Source of the DNA: Rubritepida flocculans DSM 14296
GTDB lineage: Bacteria; Pseudomonadota; Alphaproteobacteria; Acetobacterales; Acetobacteraceae
Direction: 5' to 3'
Assembly (NCBI RefSeq): GCF_000425365.1
Contig: NZ_AUDH01000021.1
Coordinates: forward strand, 1 to 53,623
DNA: 53,623 nt
Under the pieces are notes generated by a model. That model was not told the DNA's origin. It searched no databases and saw nothing but the letters and a program-made list of their open reading frames with translations. This document shows positions 27,873-36,029 of the stretch, in pieces. Every line of letters begins with the position of its first letter. Positions within the stretch are counted from its first letter, which is position 1. Both the position numbers and the translations under genes were made by a program.

Positions 27873-28319
27873 ATGAAGCTTCTTCTCGCGGGGCTTGGCC
27901 TCTTCGCCATGATCGGCGCCGCCGCCGCCCAGGCGGACCTCGCCCGCATCGTCACCGAACGGCGCGAGGGGCTGCGCGCCGTGGGCCAGCACATGGAGGC
28001 GCTGCAGGCCATCGCCCGCTCGGGCGGGGATCCGCGCCCGGCGGTGGAGCGCATCGAGGCGGTGCAGCGCTTCTTCGTGAATTTCGGCCAGCGCTTCCCT
28101 GCCGGCACCCAGCAGGGCGCGCCGGGCATCGAGACGCGCGCCCTGCCCGCCATCTGGACGGATCGCGCGGGCTTCGACCGGGCGGAGGCGGCGCTCGCCC
28201 CGCGGCTCGCCGCGCTGCGCGAGGCGGCGGCCGGCGGCAACGCCCAGGCCTTCGGCCAGGCGCTGCAGGCGGCGGGCGCGGCCTGCGGGGATTGCCACCG
28301 CCCCTACCGGGCGCGCTGA
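27873..28319 (+). CDS. Cytochrome c' / c556-type monohaem protein
   Basis: A 148-residue periplasmic protein. The signal peptide MKLLLAGLGLFAMIGAAAAQA is followed by a four-helix-bundle-like sequence with the haem-binding CGDCH near the C-terminus (GAACGDCHRPYRAR), the layout of class II cytochromes c. A family-typical proximal spacing and a C-terminal basic tail are present. ATG at 27873 is preferred since GGGAG then lies at normal distance; ATG at 27864 would sit directly on the Shine-Dalgarno. It is a single gene convergent with the FkbM gene. Confidence 0.9.
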   Translation: MKLLLAGLGLFAMIGAAAAQADLARIVTERREGLRAVGQHMEALQAIARSGGDPRPAVERIEAVQRFFVNFGQRFPAGTQQGAPGIETRALPAIWTDRAGFDRAEAALAPRLAALREAAAGGNAQAFGQALQAAGAACGDCHRPYRAR

Positions 28320-28331
28320 TCCGGGCGGCGC

Positions 28332-29063
28332 TCAGCCGGCGGGAAAGCCGGCCGCGGCGAGGCGGGCGAGCATCGCCGCCTCCGCCTCGCGCGGCAGAAA
28401 GAAGAAAGTGAACACATAGGGGTCCGAGGCGGCGAACACGCTCGGATCCGGGCTCGCCGCCTGCATCGTCGCGGCGTCGAAGGCGGCGAAGGGCTGCAGC
28501 CGCCCACCGAGCCAGAACCAGCCCGCATAGCCGAGCGCGGCGAGCTGCGCCGGCACCCGGCGCGTGCTGCCGGGCCGGTGCCGTTCCTCGATCTCCACCG
28601 AGAGCACCGGCCGGCAGCGGGCGAGGGTGGCGGCCGCGCCGGCGATCGCCTCCTCCTCCGCCCCCTCCACGTCGAGCTTGATGGCGGTGACGTCCTGAAG
28701 CGCCAGCGAATCGAGGGCGATGACGCGCACGCGATGCGCCTGCCGCCCGAGCCCGGCATGGCCCGCATAGTCCTTGGCAAGGGAGGCCCATTGCTCGGCC
28801 GGCACGCCCTCCAGCACGGGCAGGGTCAGCACCGCCTCGCCCTCCGCCGCACCCAGCGCCTCCTCGCGCAGCGTCACATGCGGCGGCGGCGCGGCGCCGA
28901 AGGAGGCGCGCAGCCGCGCCATCGCCGCGGGCAGCGGCTCGAAGGCGATGACGCGCGAGCCCGGCAGCGCCGCGAAAGGGTGGGTCAGCAGCCCGTCATG
29001 CGCGCCGATGTCGAGCAGCGTGCCCGGCCGGTGCAGGGCGCGGTGGAAGTCGAGCTCCTCCAT
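28332..29063 (-). CDS. FkbM-family methyltransferase
   Basis: A 243-residue SAM-dependent methyltransferase. Motif I is LLDIGAHDGLLTHPF, motif II is VIAFEPLPAAMARL, and the FkbM hallmark IKLDVEGAEEEAI is near residue 130, followed by VLSVEIEERH. FkbM enzymes methylate hydroxyls of sugars or natural products. The ATG at 29063 overlaps the phzF-like stop; a GTG one codon earlier is possible. Its operon partners do not define a substrate; O-methylation of a surface glycan made nearby is only a guess. Confidence 0.85.
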   Translation of the reverse strand: MEELDFHRALHRPGTLLDIGAHDGLLTHPFAALPGSRVIAFEPLPAAMARLRASFGAAPPPHVTLREEALGAAEGEAVLTLPVLEGVPAEQWASLAKDYAGHAGLGRQAHRVRVIALDSLALQDVTAIKLDVEGAEEEAIAGAAATLARCRPVLSVEIEERHRPGSTRRVPAQLAALGYAGWFWLGGRLQPFAAFDAATMQAASPDPSVFAASDPYVFTFFFLPREAEAAMLARLAAAGFPAG

Positions 29064-29932
29064 CACAGGCGCAGCACGCCCGAGGCCACGGGCACCACGC
29101 CCCCGCCCACCCGGGCGCGGATCGCGCCCGCCCCATCGCGCTCGGCCGAGAGCTGCATCAGGCTGGGCCGGCCCATCTCCACCCCCTGTTCGAGCTCGAG
29201 CGAGAGCCGCGCCCCCCCGTGGAGCTGCAGCAGCAGCCCCGCCAGCGCGCAGGCCGCGCTGCCGGTCGCCGGATCCTCCGGGATGCCGTCCATGGGCGAG
29301 AACATCCGCGCCCGGCGGCGGCCCACCCCCAACGGCGCGTGCAGCAGCACCCCGGTGGGGCGGCGGAACAGGCGGCGGAAGGCGGCCGGATCGGGCGCGG
29401 CCTCGGCGAGCAGCGCGGCGTCCTGCAGCTCGGCCAGCGCGAAATCGAGGCCGCAGCCCGCGAGCAGGGGCCGGTGCGCGCCGAGGTGCAGCGCCCCCTC
29501 GGGCAGGCCGCAGCAGGCGGCGATGGCGGCCGGATCGAGCCCCGCCCCCGCGGCGAAGGGCCCGGGCGCCTCGATCTCGGCGGCCACCACCGTCCCGCCC
29601 GCGTTGCGCGAGAGCCGGGCGGCCACGATGCCCGCCGGCTGCTCGAGGCGCAGAACCTCCGCCTGGGTGGCCTTGCGGCGCGCGAGGATCACCGCCGCCC
29701 CCACATTGGGGTGGCCGGCGAAGGGCAGCTCCTGCACCGGGGTGAAGATGCGGATGCGCGCATCCGCCACGCCCGAGTTCAGCACGAACACCGTCTCGGA
29801 GAGGTTGAACTCCCGCGCGATGGCCTGCATCCGCGCGGCGTCCAGGTGATCCGCCCCGTGCACGACGGCGAGCGGGTTGCCGCCGAAGCGGCGGGTGGTG
29901 AAGACGTCGGTCGTGTCGAACTCAAGCTCCAT
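29063..29932 (-). CDS. PhzF-family isomerase/epimerase
   Basis: A 289-residue protein with the two-lobed diaminopimelate-epimerase-like fold of PhzF. Visible marks: [16 protein letters not shown], the catalytic Glu in FNLSETVFV (about residue 45), [13 protein letters not shown], and [14 protein letters not shown] in the second lobe. The biochemical role of most PhzF relatives is not known, and no phenazine genes are nearby. It overlaps thiE by 11 bases and the FkbM gene by one base, so the three are co-translated. Confidence 0.9.
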   Translation of the reverse strand: MELEFDTTDVFTTRRFGGNPLAVVHGADHLDAARMQAIAREFNLSETVFVLNSGVADARIRIFTPVQELPFAGHPNVGAAVILARRKATQAEVLRLEQPAGIVAARLSRNAGGTVVAAEIEAPGPFAAGAGLDPAAIAACCGLPEGALHLGAHRPLLAGCGLDFALAELQDAALLAEAAPDPAAFRRLFRRPTGVLLHAPLGVGRRRARMFSPMDGIPEDPATGSAACALAGLLLQLHGGARLSLELEQGVEMGRPSLMQLSAERDGAGAIRARVGGGVVPVASGVLRL

Positions 29933-30581
29933 CGCGCGCGCCCCCCTCGGCGGCGATGGCGGCGGCGATGGCGGCGTTCATCGCCGCGACCCCCGCGCCC
30001 GGCCCCTCGGGATGGTTCCACACCGCGCCCACCACGGCCAGGAAATCCGCCCCCGCGCGCACCAGCGGCGCGCAGTTCTCGGCCGTGATGCCACCGATGG
30101 CGACGCAGGGGATCTCCATCAGCCCGCTCCACCATTCCAGGATGTCGGGCGTGGCTCGGTGCTGCGCCTCCTTGGTCGTGGTGGGGAAGAAGGCGCCGAA
30201 GGCCACGTAATCGGCCCCCGCCTCGCCCGCCAGCATGGCGAGGTGCCGGCTCGCATGGCAGGTGATGCCGAGGATGCGGCCCTCGAGCAGCCGGCGCGCC
30301 GCCGCGTGGTCGCCATCGCCCTGGCCGAGATGCGCGCCATCGCAGCCGAGCCGCGCGGCCAGCGCCGCGTCGTCGTTCAGCAGGAAGGCCACGTCATGGG
30401 CCTGGGCGATGGGCATGAGGCGCTCGGCCCAGCGCGCCACCTCGGCCTCGGGCGCGTCCTTGAGGCGGAGCTGCAGGCAGGCCACGTCGCCCGCGCCGAG
30501 GGCGGCCTTCAGCCGCTCCTCGAAGCCGGGTTCGAGCCGGGGGGGCGTGATGAGGTAGAGGCGGCAGCGGTCGGGGCTCAT
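29922..30581 (-). CDS. thiE: Thiamine phosphate synthase
   Basis: A 219-residue TIM-barrel enzyme that joins HMP diphosphate and thiazole phosphate to form thiamine phosphate. LYLITPP at the N-terminus, [34 protein letters not shown] (phosphate-binding) and PCVAIGGIT are conserved blocks. No other thiamine genes and no TPP riboswitch are nearby. Some members without such context are TenI-like, so the assignment is good but not absolute. Confidence 0.85.
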   Translation of the reverse strand: MSPDRCRLYLITPPRLEPGFEERLKAALGAGDVACLQLRLKDAPEAEVARWAERLMPIAQAHDVAFLLNDDAALAARLGCDGAHLGQGDGDHAAARRLLEGRILGITCHASRHLAMLAGEAGADYVAFGAFFPTTTKEAQHRATPDILEWWSGLMEIPCVAIGGITAENCAPLVRAGADFLAVVGAVWNHPEGPGAGVAAMNAAIAAAIAAEGGARDGA

Positions 30582-30614
30582 GGCCGCAAGCTCAGCGCGG
30601 ATCGCGGGATTCGG

Positions 30615-30737
30615 CTATTCGAGCCAGGGGCCGAAGGCCTGGCGCAGCGCCCCGAGCGCGCGGGGATCGAGGGGCGGGCCCTCGCCGCGGCGCGCGGCGA
30701 GCAGCCCGGCCAGCCAGGAAAGGCGCGGGCCGGCCAT
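30615..30737 (-). CDS. 40-residue hypothetical protein, coupled to the amidohydrolase gene
   Basis: A short frame, beginning MAGPRLSWLAGLLAARR and ending in FGPWLE, starts four bases after the amidohydrolase stop and ends 34 bases before thiE. The tight spacing suits translational coupling. It has an amphipathic N-terminal helix and a Pro-rich middle. No family is recognised, and at this GC content a 40-codon open frame can occur by chance. Confidence 0.35.
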   Translation of the reverse strand: MAGPRLSWLAGLLAARRGEGPPLDPRALGALRQAFGPWLE

Positions 30738-30741
30738 GGCG

Positions 30742-32238
30742 CTACAGCCCGTCCTTGTGGATGCGCCCGCCCTTGAGGATCAGCTTGAGGTTGCGCGCGG
30801 GGTCCATGAGGAAATCAAGGCTACGCGCAGGCTCGCCCTCGGCGATCAGGATGTCGGCCATCGCGCCGGGCGCGATCACCCCGATGGGCCCGGGATAGGG
30901 GTTGCGCGCGCCCGAGAGCGCGCAGAGCGCCCCGTTTCGGCCGGTGGCGATGGCGAGCAGCTCCAGCGGGTCGAAGAAGCGGGTGAGCTTGGCGAGCTGC
31001 CGGCCGTGGTTGGCCACGCTCTCGGGCGAGAACAGGATGTCCGTGCCCCAGGCCATGTTCACGCGGAAACGCTGCGCGAACTCGAAGGCGCGCAGCGTGC
31101 CCTCCGCCACCTCGCGCTGCTTGGCCGCGCTCGCCGGGTCGGATTTCGGGTTCGCGTCCTCGTCGGCGAGGAAGGGCTGGAGGCTCCACCACACCCCCTC
31201 GCCCGCCATCATCCGCGCCGTCTCCTCGTCGCAGAGCTGGCCGTGCTCGATGGAGCGCACCCCGGCGCGCAGCGCGCGGCGGATGCCGGCGGGGGTGTAG
31301 ACATGGGACATGACATAGGTGCCCCAGTCGGCGGCGGCCTCCACCGCCGCGCGCTGCTCGCTCTCGCGGAACTGCAGCGTGTCGATCGGGTCATAGGCGG
31401 AGGAGACGCCGCCGCCGCCGGTGATCTTGATCTGGCTCGCGCCCAGCAGGAGCTGCTCGCGCACGCGGCGCAGCACCTCGGCCTCGCCATCGGCGATGGC
31501 GCCGATGCCGCCGAGCTCCGCCTGGCTGAGCGGCGCGTTCGCGGCGCGCGGCACCTCCTGGCGCAGGCGGAAATCCCCATGGCCCGAGGTCTGGGAGATC
31601 ATCGCCCCCGAGGGGTAGATGCGCGGCCCCGGGATCAGGCCGAGATCGATGGCGCGCTTGAGCGCGAAGGCCGGCCCGCCCGCGTCGCGGATCGTGGTGA
31701 AGCCGCGCAGCAGGGTGCGCTCGGCCTCGCGCGCCGCGACGATGTGCACGAAGGCGAGTTCGGCCGTCATGGCCGCGAGCTGCGGGATGGCGCAGAGCAT
31801 GCTGTGCCAGTGCGCGTCGATCAGCCCCGGCATGGCGAGGCGCCCGCCGCAGTCGCGCACCAGGGCGCCCTCCACCGCCTCGCCCGCGCCGGGCAGGGCG
31901 ATGATGCGCTCGCCCTCGATGAGGATGTTCACCCCCTCGCGCAGGCGGCGCGTCACCCCGTCGAACAGGCGCAGGTTGGCGAGCAGCAGCCGCGGCGCGG
32001 AGGCGGCGGGCTGGGCGGAGGCGGGCTGGGCGGAGGCGGGCTGGGCGGAGGCGGGCGCGAAGGCCGCGACCGCCGCCGCCATGCCGCCGCCCAGCAGCAT
32101 GCGGCGCGTGAGATCCTCGGAGAGGCGGGCGCAGAGCGCATGGGCCTCGGGGCTGGCGCAGCCGCAGGGCGCGGGGGTGGCCGCGCCGTCGCAGACCAGC
32201 GCGCCCCGCGCCGGAGTGATCCGCCCTCGCCATGCCAT
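30742..32238 (-). CDS. Amidohydrolase-family protein with Tat-type leader
   Basis: A 498-residue metal-dependent hydrolase of the imidazolonepropionase/prolidase-like amidohydrolase group. RRMLLGGGMAAAVAAFAPASA near residue 45 looks like a twin-arginine signal, so it is likely periplasmic, as many Xaa-Pro-like amidohydrolases are. The metal motif is GLIDAHWHSM (usual DxHxH), with SHVYTPAGIRRAL, RSIEHGQLCDEE and AWGTDILFSPES following. Just after the leader there is a PASAQ repeat from a 15-bp tandem repeat. ATG at 32238 is chosen; a longer upstream frame is Arg-rich and unlikely. Substrate is unknown. Confidence 0.82.
   Translation of the reverse strand: MAWRGRITPARGALVCDGAATPAPCGCASPEAHALCARLSEDLTRRMLLGGGMAAAVAAFAPASAQPASAQPASAQPAASAPRLLLANLRLFDGVTRRLREGVNILIEGERIIALPGAGEAVEGALVRDCGGRLAMPGLIDAHWHSMLCAIPQLAAMTAELAFVHIVAAREAERTLLRGFTTIRDAGGPAFALKRAIDLGLIPGPRIYPSGAMISQTSGHGDFRLRQEVPRAANAPLSQAELGGIGAIADGEAEVLRRVREQLLLGASQIKITGGGGVSSAYDPIDTLQFRESEQRAAVEAAADWGTYVMSHVYTPAGIRRALRAGVRSIEHGQLCDEETARMMAGEGVWWSLQPFLADEDANPKSDPASAAKQREVAEGTLRAFEFAQRFRVNMAWGTDILFSPESVANHGRQLAKLTRFFDPLELLAIATGRNGALCALSGARNPYPGPIGVIAPGAMADILIAEGEPARSLDFLMDPARNLKLILKGGRIHKDGL
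32006..32050 (-). repeat. 15-bp tandem repeat (3 units) in the amidohydrolase gene
   Basis: The unit GCGGGCTGGGCGGAG occurs three times head to tail, followed by a partial unit. On the coding strand it encodes repeated PASAQ right after the predicted leader peptide. Because 15 is a multiple of three, changes in copy number would keep the reading frame and only lengthen or shorten a linker. Confidence 0.9.
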
Positions 32239-32456
32239 CGCCGCCCGCCTCCGCCGTTGCGCGGAGGTTAGAGCGGATCGGGCGGGGGCGGAATCGGAGA
32301 CTGATACGGGCGGGCGCTTTCGCACGGGTCGGAGACAGCGGCCGCTGGCATGAGGCGGGCGTCGCAGGCCGCTTCCCGGCCCTGAAAGCTTTGTTAAGGA
32401 CTCGCCGGCGATACGCGGCGGCGGTTCGCATGCCCACACGGAACGGAAGCGCCCTC
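32239..32456. promoter_or_regulatory. Divergent spacer between amidohydrolase and Bug-protein genes
   Basis: The 218-base divergent spacer should carry both promoters. It holds CTGATACGGG at 32301-32310, which shares the CTGATACG edge of the 112-bp repeat, and an inverted GCGGCCGC-type 15-mer at 32338-32352. AAAGCTTTGTTAAGG (32387-32401) is the least GC-rich patch and may belong to the plus-strand promoter. Confidence 0.35.
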
Positions 32457-33476
32457 ATGACCGCAGCCCGCACGCCGTCACCCGCCCTCGCGCCCGGCCG
32501 GCGCGCGCTTCTGCTCGGCCTCGGGGCCGGGCTCGCCGCCCCCTGCCTCGCGCGCGGCGCCGCGGCCCAGGGCGGCTGGCGCCCCGCCCGCCCGGTGCGG
32601 ATCATCGTGCCCTACACGCCGGGCGGCATCACCGACATCGCAGCCCGGCTGCTGGCGGCGAACCTGCAGGAATCCCTCGGCCAGTCCTTCGTCGTGGAGA
32701 ACCGCGCGGGCGGCGGCACCATCGTGGGCACCGAGGCGGTGGCCCGCGCGCCGGGCGATGGGCACACGCTGCTGCTCACCGGCGCGCCTTTCGCCACCAA
32801 CGTCACCCTCGCCCCGCGCCTGCCCTATGATCCGGTGCGGGATTTCGCGCCCGTCACGCTCGTCGTCTCCAACCCGCTGGTGCTGGTGGTGCATCCGGGG
32901 GTGGAGGCGCGCACGCTGGCCGAGTTCCTGGCGCTCGCGCGCGCCAGGCCCGGCGCGATGCAGCTCGGCTCCGGCGGCAACGGCACCCTGCCGCACATGG
33001 CGACCGAACTCCTCTCGCGCGAGGCGCGGGCGGAGATCACCCATGTGCCCTATCGCGGCGGCTCGGCGGCGGTGGCGGATGTGGTGGCGGGCACCATCCC
33101 GGGCATGTTCGACAACCCCTCCTCCGCCATCCCGCAGATCCGCGCGGGGCGCTTCCGGGCGCTGGCCGTCTCGGGCGCGGCGCGCAGCCCCGCCCTGCCC
33201 GATGTGCCGACCATCGCCGAGGCCGCGAATCTCCCGGGCTTCGAGGTGGTGAACTGGTTCGGCCTCTTCGCGCCCGGCACCACGCCGCCGGAGCTCGTTC
33301 AGGCCATCCACGCCGCCTTCGCGGGCGAGCTGCGCAGCGAGCGCGTGCGCGAGCGCTTCGCCGCCGATGGCGTGACGACGGGCGGCAACACGCCGCAGGA
33401 GTTCACGGCCTTCGTGCGCGCCGAGACGGTTAAGTGGGGGCAGATCATCCGCGAGCGGAACATCCGCGGGGATTGA
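32457..33476 (+). CDS. Bug/TctC-family tripartite tricarboxylate-type solute-binding protein
   Basis: A 339-residue periplasmic binding protein with an Ala-rich leader (RRALLLGLGAGLAAPCLARGAAA, cleavage near residue 40). Family blocks: RIIVPYTPGGITDIAARLLA, VVENRAGGGTIVG, GSGGNGTLPHMATELL, HVPYRGGSAAVADVVAGTI and LPDVPTIAEA. Such proteins bind carboxylates and other small acids; many are encoded without transporter genes, as here. ATG at 32457 follows GGAAG at normal spacing. It is convergent with the acyl-CoA ligase gene, 35 bases apart. Confidence 0.93.
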   Translation: MTAARTPSPALAPGRRALLLGLGAGLAAPCLARGAAAQGGWRPARPVRIIVPYTPGGITDIAARLLAANLQESLGQSFVVENRAGGGTIVGTEAVARAPGDGHTLLLTGAPFATNVTLAPRLPYDPVRDFAPVTLVVSNPLVLVVHPGVEARTLAEFLALARARPGAMQLGSGGNGTLPHMATELLSREARAEITHVPYRGGSAAVADVVAGTIPGMFDNPSSAIPQIRAGRFRALAVSGAARSPALPDVPTIAEAANLPGFEVVNWFGLFAPGTTPPELVQAIHAAFAGELRSERVRERFAADGVTTGGNTPQEFTAFVRAETVKWGQIIRERNIRGD

Positions 33477-33483
33477 TGCGGCG

Positions 33484-33508
33484 GCCGGCTGTACGAGGGT
33501 TCGCCGGC
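33484..33508. terminator. Possible bidirectional terminator hairpin
   Basis: GCCGGC (33484-33489) and GCCGGC (33503-33508) can pair as a 6-bp stem in the 35-base spacer between the converging Bug-protein and acyl-CoA ligase genes. The loop is 13 bases and there is no T run, so support is weak. Confidence 0.3.
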
Positions 33509-33511
33509 TGA

Positions 33512-35137
33512 TCACCCCGTCGCGCGCACCGCCGCGCGCAGCATGTGCTTCTGGATCTTGCCCGTGCTGGTCTTGGGCAGCTCCTGGAACACCACGCGCT
33601 TGGGCGCCTTGAACCCGGCCAGCAGCGTGCGGCAATGCGCGATGAGATCCGCCTCCGTCGCGCTCTCGCCGGGCTTCAATTCGACGAAGGCGCAGGGCAC
33701 CTCGCCCCATTTCTCGTCGGGCTGCGCCACCACCGCCGCCACCGCCACCGCCGGGTGCTTGTAGAGCGCGTCCTCCACCTCGATGGAGGAGATGTTCTCG
33801 CCGCCGGAGATGATGATGTCCTTCGAGCGGTCGCGAAGCTGGATGTAGCCGTCGGGGTATTTCACCGCGAGGTCGCCGGAGTGGAACCAGCCGCCGGCGA
33901 AGGCCTTCTCCGTCGCCTCCGGATCCTTCAGGTAGCCCTTCATCACGACATTGCCGCGGAACATCACCTCGCCCATCGCCACGCCATCGGCGGGGATGGG
34001 CGTCATGGTCGCGGGGTCCATCACCTCGAGCCCCTCGAGCGGCAGGTAGCGCACGCCCTGGCGCGCCATCAGCCTCGCCTGCTCGGGCGCGGGCAGCGAA
34101 TCCCACTCGGCGTGCCACTCGTTGGTGACGGCCGGGCCATAGACCTCGGTGAGGCCATAGACATGCAGCACCGAGAAGCCCGCATGGCGCATGGCGGCCA
34201 GCACCGCCTCGGGCGGCGGCGCGCCGGCGACGACGAAGGTCACGGGGCCGGGCAGGTGGCGCTGCTCCTTCTCCGGCGTCTGCAGCAGCGTGCTCATCAC
34301 GATGGGCGCGCCGCACATGTGCGTGACGCGCTCGCCCGCGATCAGCGACCACATGGCCGGCCCGCGCACCGCGCGCAGGCACACATGCGTGCCCGCCATG
34401 GCGGTGATGGTCCAGGGGAAGCACCAGCCGTTGCAGTGGAACATCGGCAGCGTCCAGAGATAGCGCGGATGCCGCCCCATCCCGGCCGAGATCACATTGC
34501 CCGTGGCGAGCAGATACGCCCCCCGGTGGTGATACACCACGCCCTTGGGCTTGCCGGTGGTGCCGCTGGTGTAGTTGAGCGCGATCGCGTCCCATTCCTC
34601 CGCCGGCAGGGGCCAGGCGAAGCCCGGGTCGCCCTGCTGGAGGAAGGCCTCGTAGTCCTGCCCGCCCAGCGTTTCGTGGGAGGGCGCCTCGCGGTCGTTC
34701 ACCTCGATGATGGCGGGCTTCGCGCGGCATTGCGCGAGCGCGGCGCGCACCACCGGCGCCCATTCGCGGTCCAGGATCAGCGCCTGCGCCTCGCCATGGT
34801 CGAGGATGTAGGCGATGGTCGCGGCGTCGAGGCGCGTGTTGATGGTGTTCAGCACGCAGCCCGCCATGGGCACGCCGAAATGGCACTCCACCATCTCGGG
34901 GATGTTGGGCAGCAGCACCGCCACCGTGTCGCCGCGGCCGAGGCCGAGCTTCGTCAGCGCGTGCGCCAGCCGCACGCAGCGGTCGCGCAGCGCGCGGTAG
35001 CCATAGCGGATCGCGCCATAGGCCACCGCCGGGTGGTCGGGAAACACCTGCGCCGTCCGCTCGAGGAAGAGCAGCGGCGTCAGCGGCTGGTGGTTCGCCG
35101 GCTGGCGGGGAAGGGCGTCGAAGTCCTGGGCGCTCAT
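33512..35137 (-). CDS. AMP-forming acyl-CoA synthetase
   Basis: A 541-residue ligase of the ANL superfamily that activates a carboxylic acid through an acyl-adenylate. ATP-binding motif YTSGTTGKPKGVVY (about residues 187-200), VYGLTEVYGP, the hinge region GWFHSGDLAVKYPDGYIQ and RSKDIIISGGENISSIEVE, and the C-terminal catalytic Lys in PKTSTGKIQK are all present. Overall it looks like the medium-chain / methylmercaptopropionyl-CoA ligase-like group, but substrate cannot be read from sequence. A 25-bp palindrome lies 17 bases upstream of its ATG. An enoyl-CoA hydratase and prpE lie upstream on the same strand. Confidence 0.92.
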   Translation of the reverse strand: MSAQDFDALPRQPANHQPLTPLLFLERTAQVFPDHPAVAYGAIRYGYRALRDRCVRLAHALTKLGLGRGDTVAVLLPNIPEMVECHFGVPMAGCVLNTINTRLDAATIAYILDHGEAQALILDREWAPVVRAALAQCRAKPAIIEVNDREAPSHETLGGQDYEAFLQQGDPGFAWPLPAEEWDAIALNYTSGTTGKPKGVVYHHRGAYLLATGNVISAGMGRHPRYLWTLPMFHCNGWCFPWTITAMAGTHVCLRAVRGPAMWSLIAGERVTHMCGAPIVMSTLLQTPEKEQRHLPGPVTFVVAGAPPPEAVLAAMRHAGFSVLHVYGLTEVYGPAVTNEWHAEWDSLPAPEQARLMARQGVRYLPLEGLEVMDPATMTPIPADGVAMGEVMFRGNVVMKGYLKDPEATEKAFAGGWFHSGDLAVKYPDGYIQLRDRSKDIIISGGENISSIEVEDALYKHPAVAVAAVVAQPDEKWGEVPCAFVELKPGESATEADLIAHCRTLLAGFKAPKRVVFQELPKTSTGKIQKHMLRAAVRATG

Positions 35138-35153
35138 GGTCTGTGGTCCGATC

Positions 35154-35178
35154 GCTGCTGTCGTCTTGCGACAGCAGC
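35154..35178. promoter_or_regulatory. 25-bp perfect palindrome upstream of the acyl-CoA synthetase gene
   Basis: GCTGCTGTCG, five bases (TCTTG), then CGACAGCAGC: ten perfectly paired bases on each side. It lies 17 bases upstream of the ligase ATG and about 75 bases past the enoyl-CoA hydratase stop. Without a T run it suits a dimeric repressor operator (for example of TetR or GntR type) or an mRNA hairpin rather than an intrinsic terminator. Confidence 0.65.
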
Positions 35179-35258
35179 GTGAATCGGCCCGCCAACAACG
35201 AAGCTGGCGGTGCGCGGCGCGGCTGTCGGGTTTGTGGCGCTGGCTGGATGTCGCACCG

Positions 35259-36029
35259 TCAGCGGTCCTGCCAGTGGGGGTGGCGCTTCTCGAGGAAGGC
35301 GCCGATGCCCTCGGCGGCGTCGGCGGCCATCAGGTTCTCCGTCATCACGCGGCTCGCCTCGTCATAGGCCTCGGCCAGCGGCAGCGCGCACTGGGCGTTG
35401 AAGCCGCGCTTGCCCATGCGCACCGCGACCTGGCTGCGGCCGGCGATCTGCGCGGCGAGGGAGAGCGCCTCGGCCCGCGCGTCGGCCGCGATCCGGTTGA
35501 CGAGGCCGAGCGCCTTCGCCTCCTCGGCCCCCACCCAGCGCCCCGTCAGCAGCATCTCCATCGCCGCCTTGCGCGGCAGGTTGCGCGCGAGCGCCACGGC
35601 CGGGGTCGAGCAGAACAGCCCGATGTCGACCCCCGGCGTGCAGAAGCGCGCGGTGGGGGCGGCCACGGCGAGGTCGCAGGAGGCGACGAGCTGGCAGCCG
35701 GCCGCGGTGGCGACCCCCTCGACGGCGGCGATCACCGGGACCGGGTGCTCCACCACCTGGCGCATCACCTGGCTGCACAGCGCCATGGTGCGCGCGAAGA
35801 AGGCGCGCCCGCCATCCGGCTCGGCCCGCGCGGCGGTGAGCTCGCGCAGGTCATGCCCGGCCGAGAAGGCCGGCCCCTCGGCGGCGAGCACGACGCAGCG
35901 CGCGCTCTCGGCCTCCGCCAGCGCGTCGCGCAGCGCCTCCAGCATCGCGAGGGAGAGCGCGTTGCGCTGGGCGGGTCGGTCGAGGACGATCAGCGCCACC
36001 CCGTCGTTGCGGCGTTCGCTCCGGATCAT
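35259..36029 (-). CDS. Enoyl-CoA hydratase/isomerase family protein
   Basis: A 256-residue crotonase-fold protein. The N-terminal LDRPAQRNALSLAMLEAL, the oxyanion-hole block FSAGHDLRELT and AAVEGVATAAGCQLVASCDL are present. The second region reads TPGVDIGLFCSTPAVAL, where classical hydratases have the catalytic Glu in the GxxPG(x)G segment, so hydratase chemistry is uncertain; it is closer to ECHDC3-type members. The ATG overlaps the prpE stop (ATGA), so it is translated with prpE. Confidence 0.88.
   Translation of the reverse strand: MIRSERRNDGVALIVLDRPAQRNALSLAMLEALRDALAEAESARCVVLAAEGPAFSAGHDLRELTAARAEPDGGRAFFARTMALCSQVMRQVVEHPVPVIAAVEGVATAAGCQLVASCDLAVAAPTARFCTPGVDIGLFCSTPAVALARNLPRKAAMEMLLTGRWVGAEEAKALGLVNRIAADARAEALSLAAQIAGRSQVAVRMGKRGFNAQCALPLAEAYDEASRVMTENLMAADAAEGIGAFLEKRHPHWQDR

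Noticed and set aside
30582-30614. Possible TPP riboswitch before thiE
   Set aside because: The upstream sequence is a short spacer after a coupled ORF and lacks the conserved CUGAGA and ACCUGA elements.
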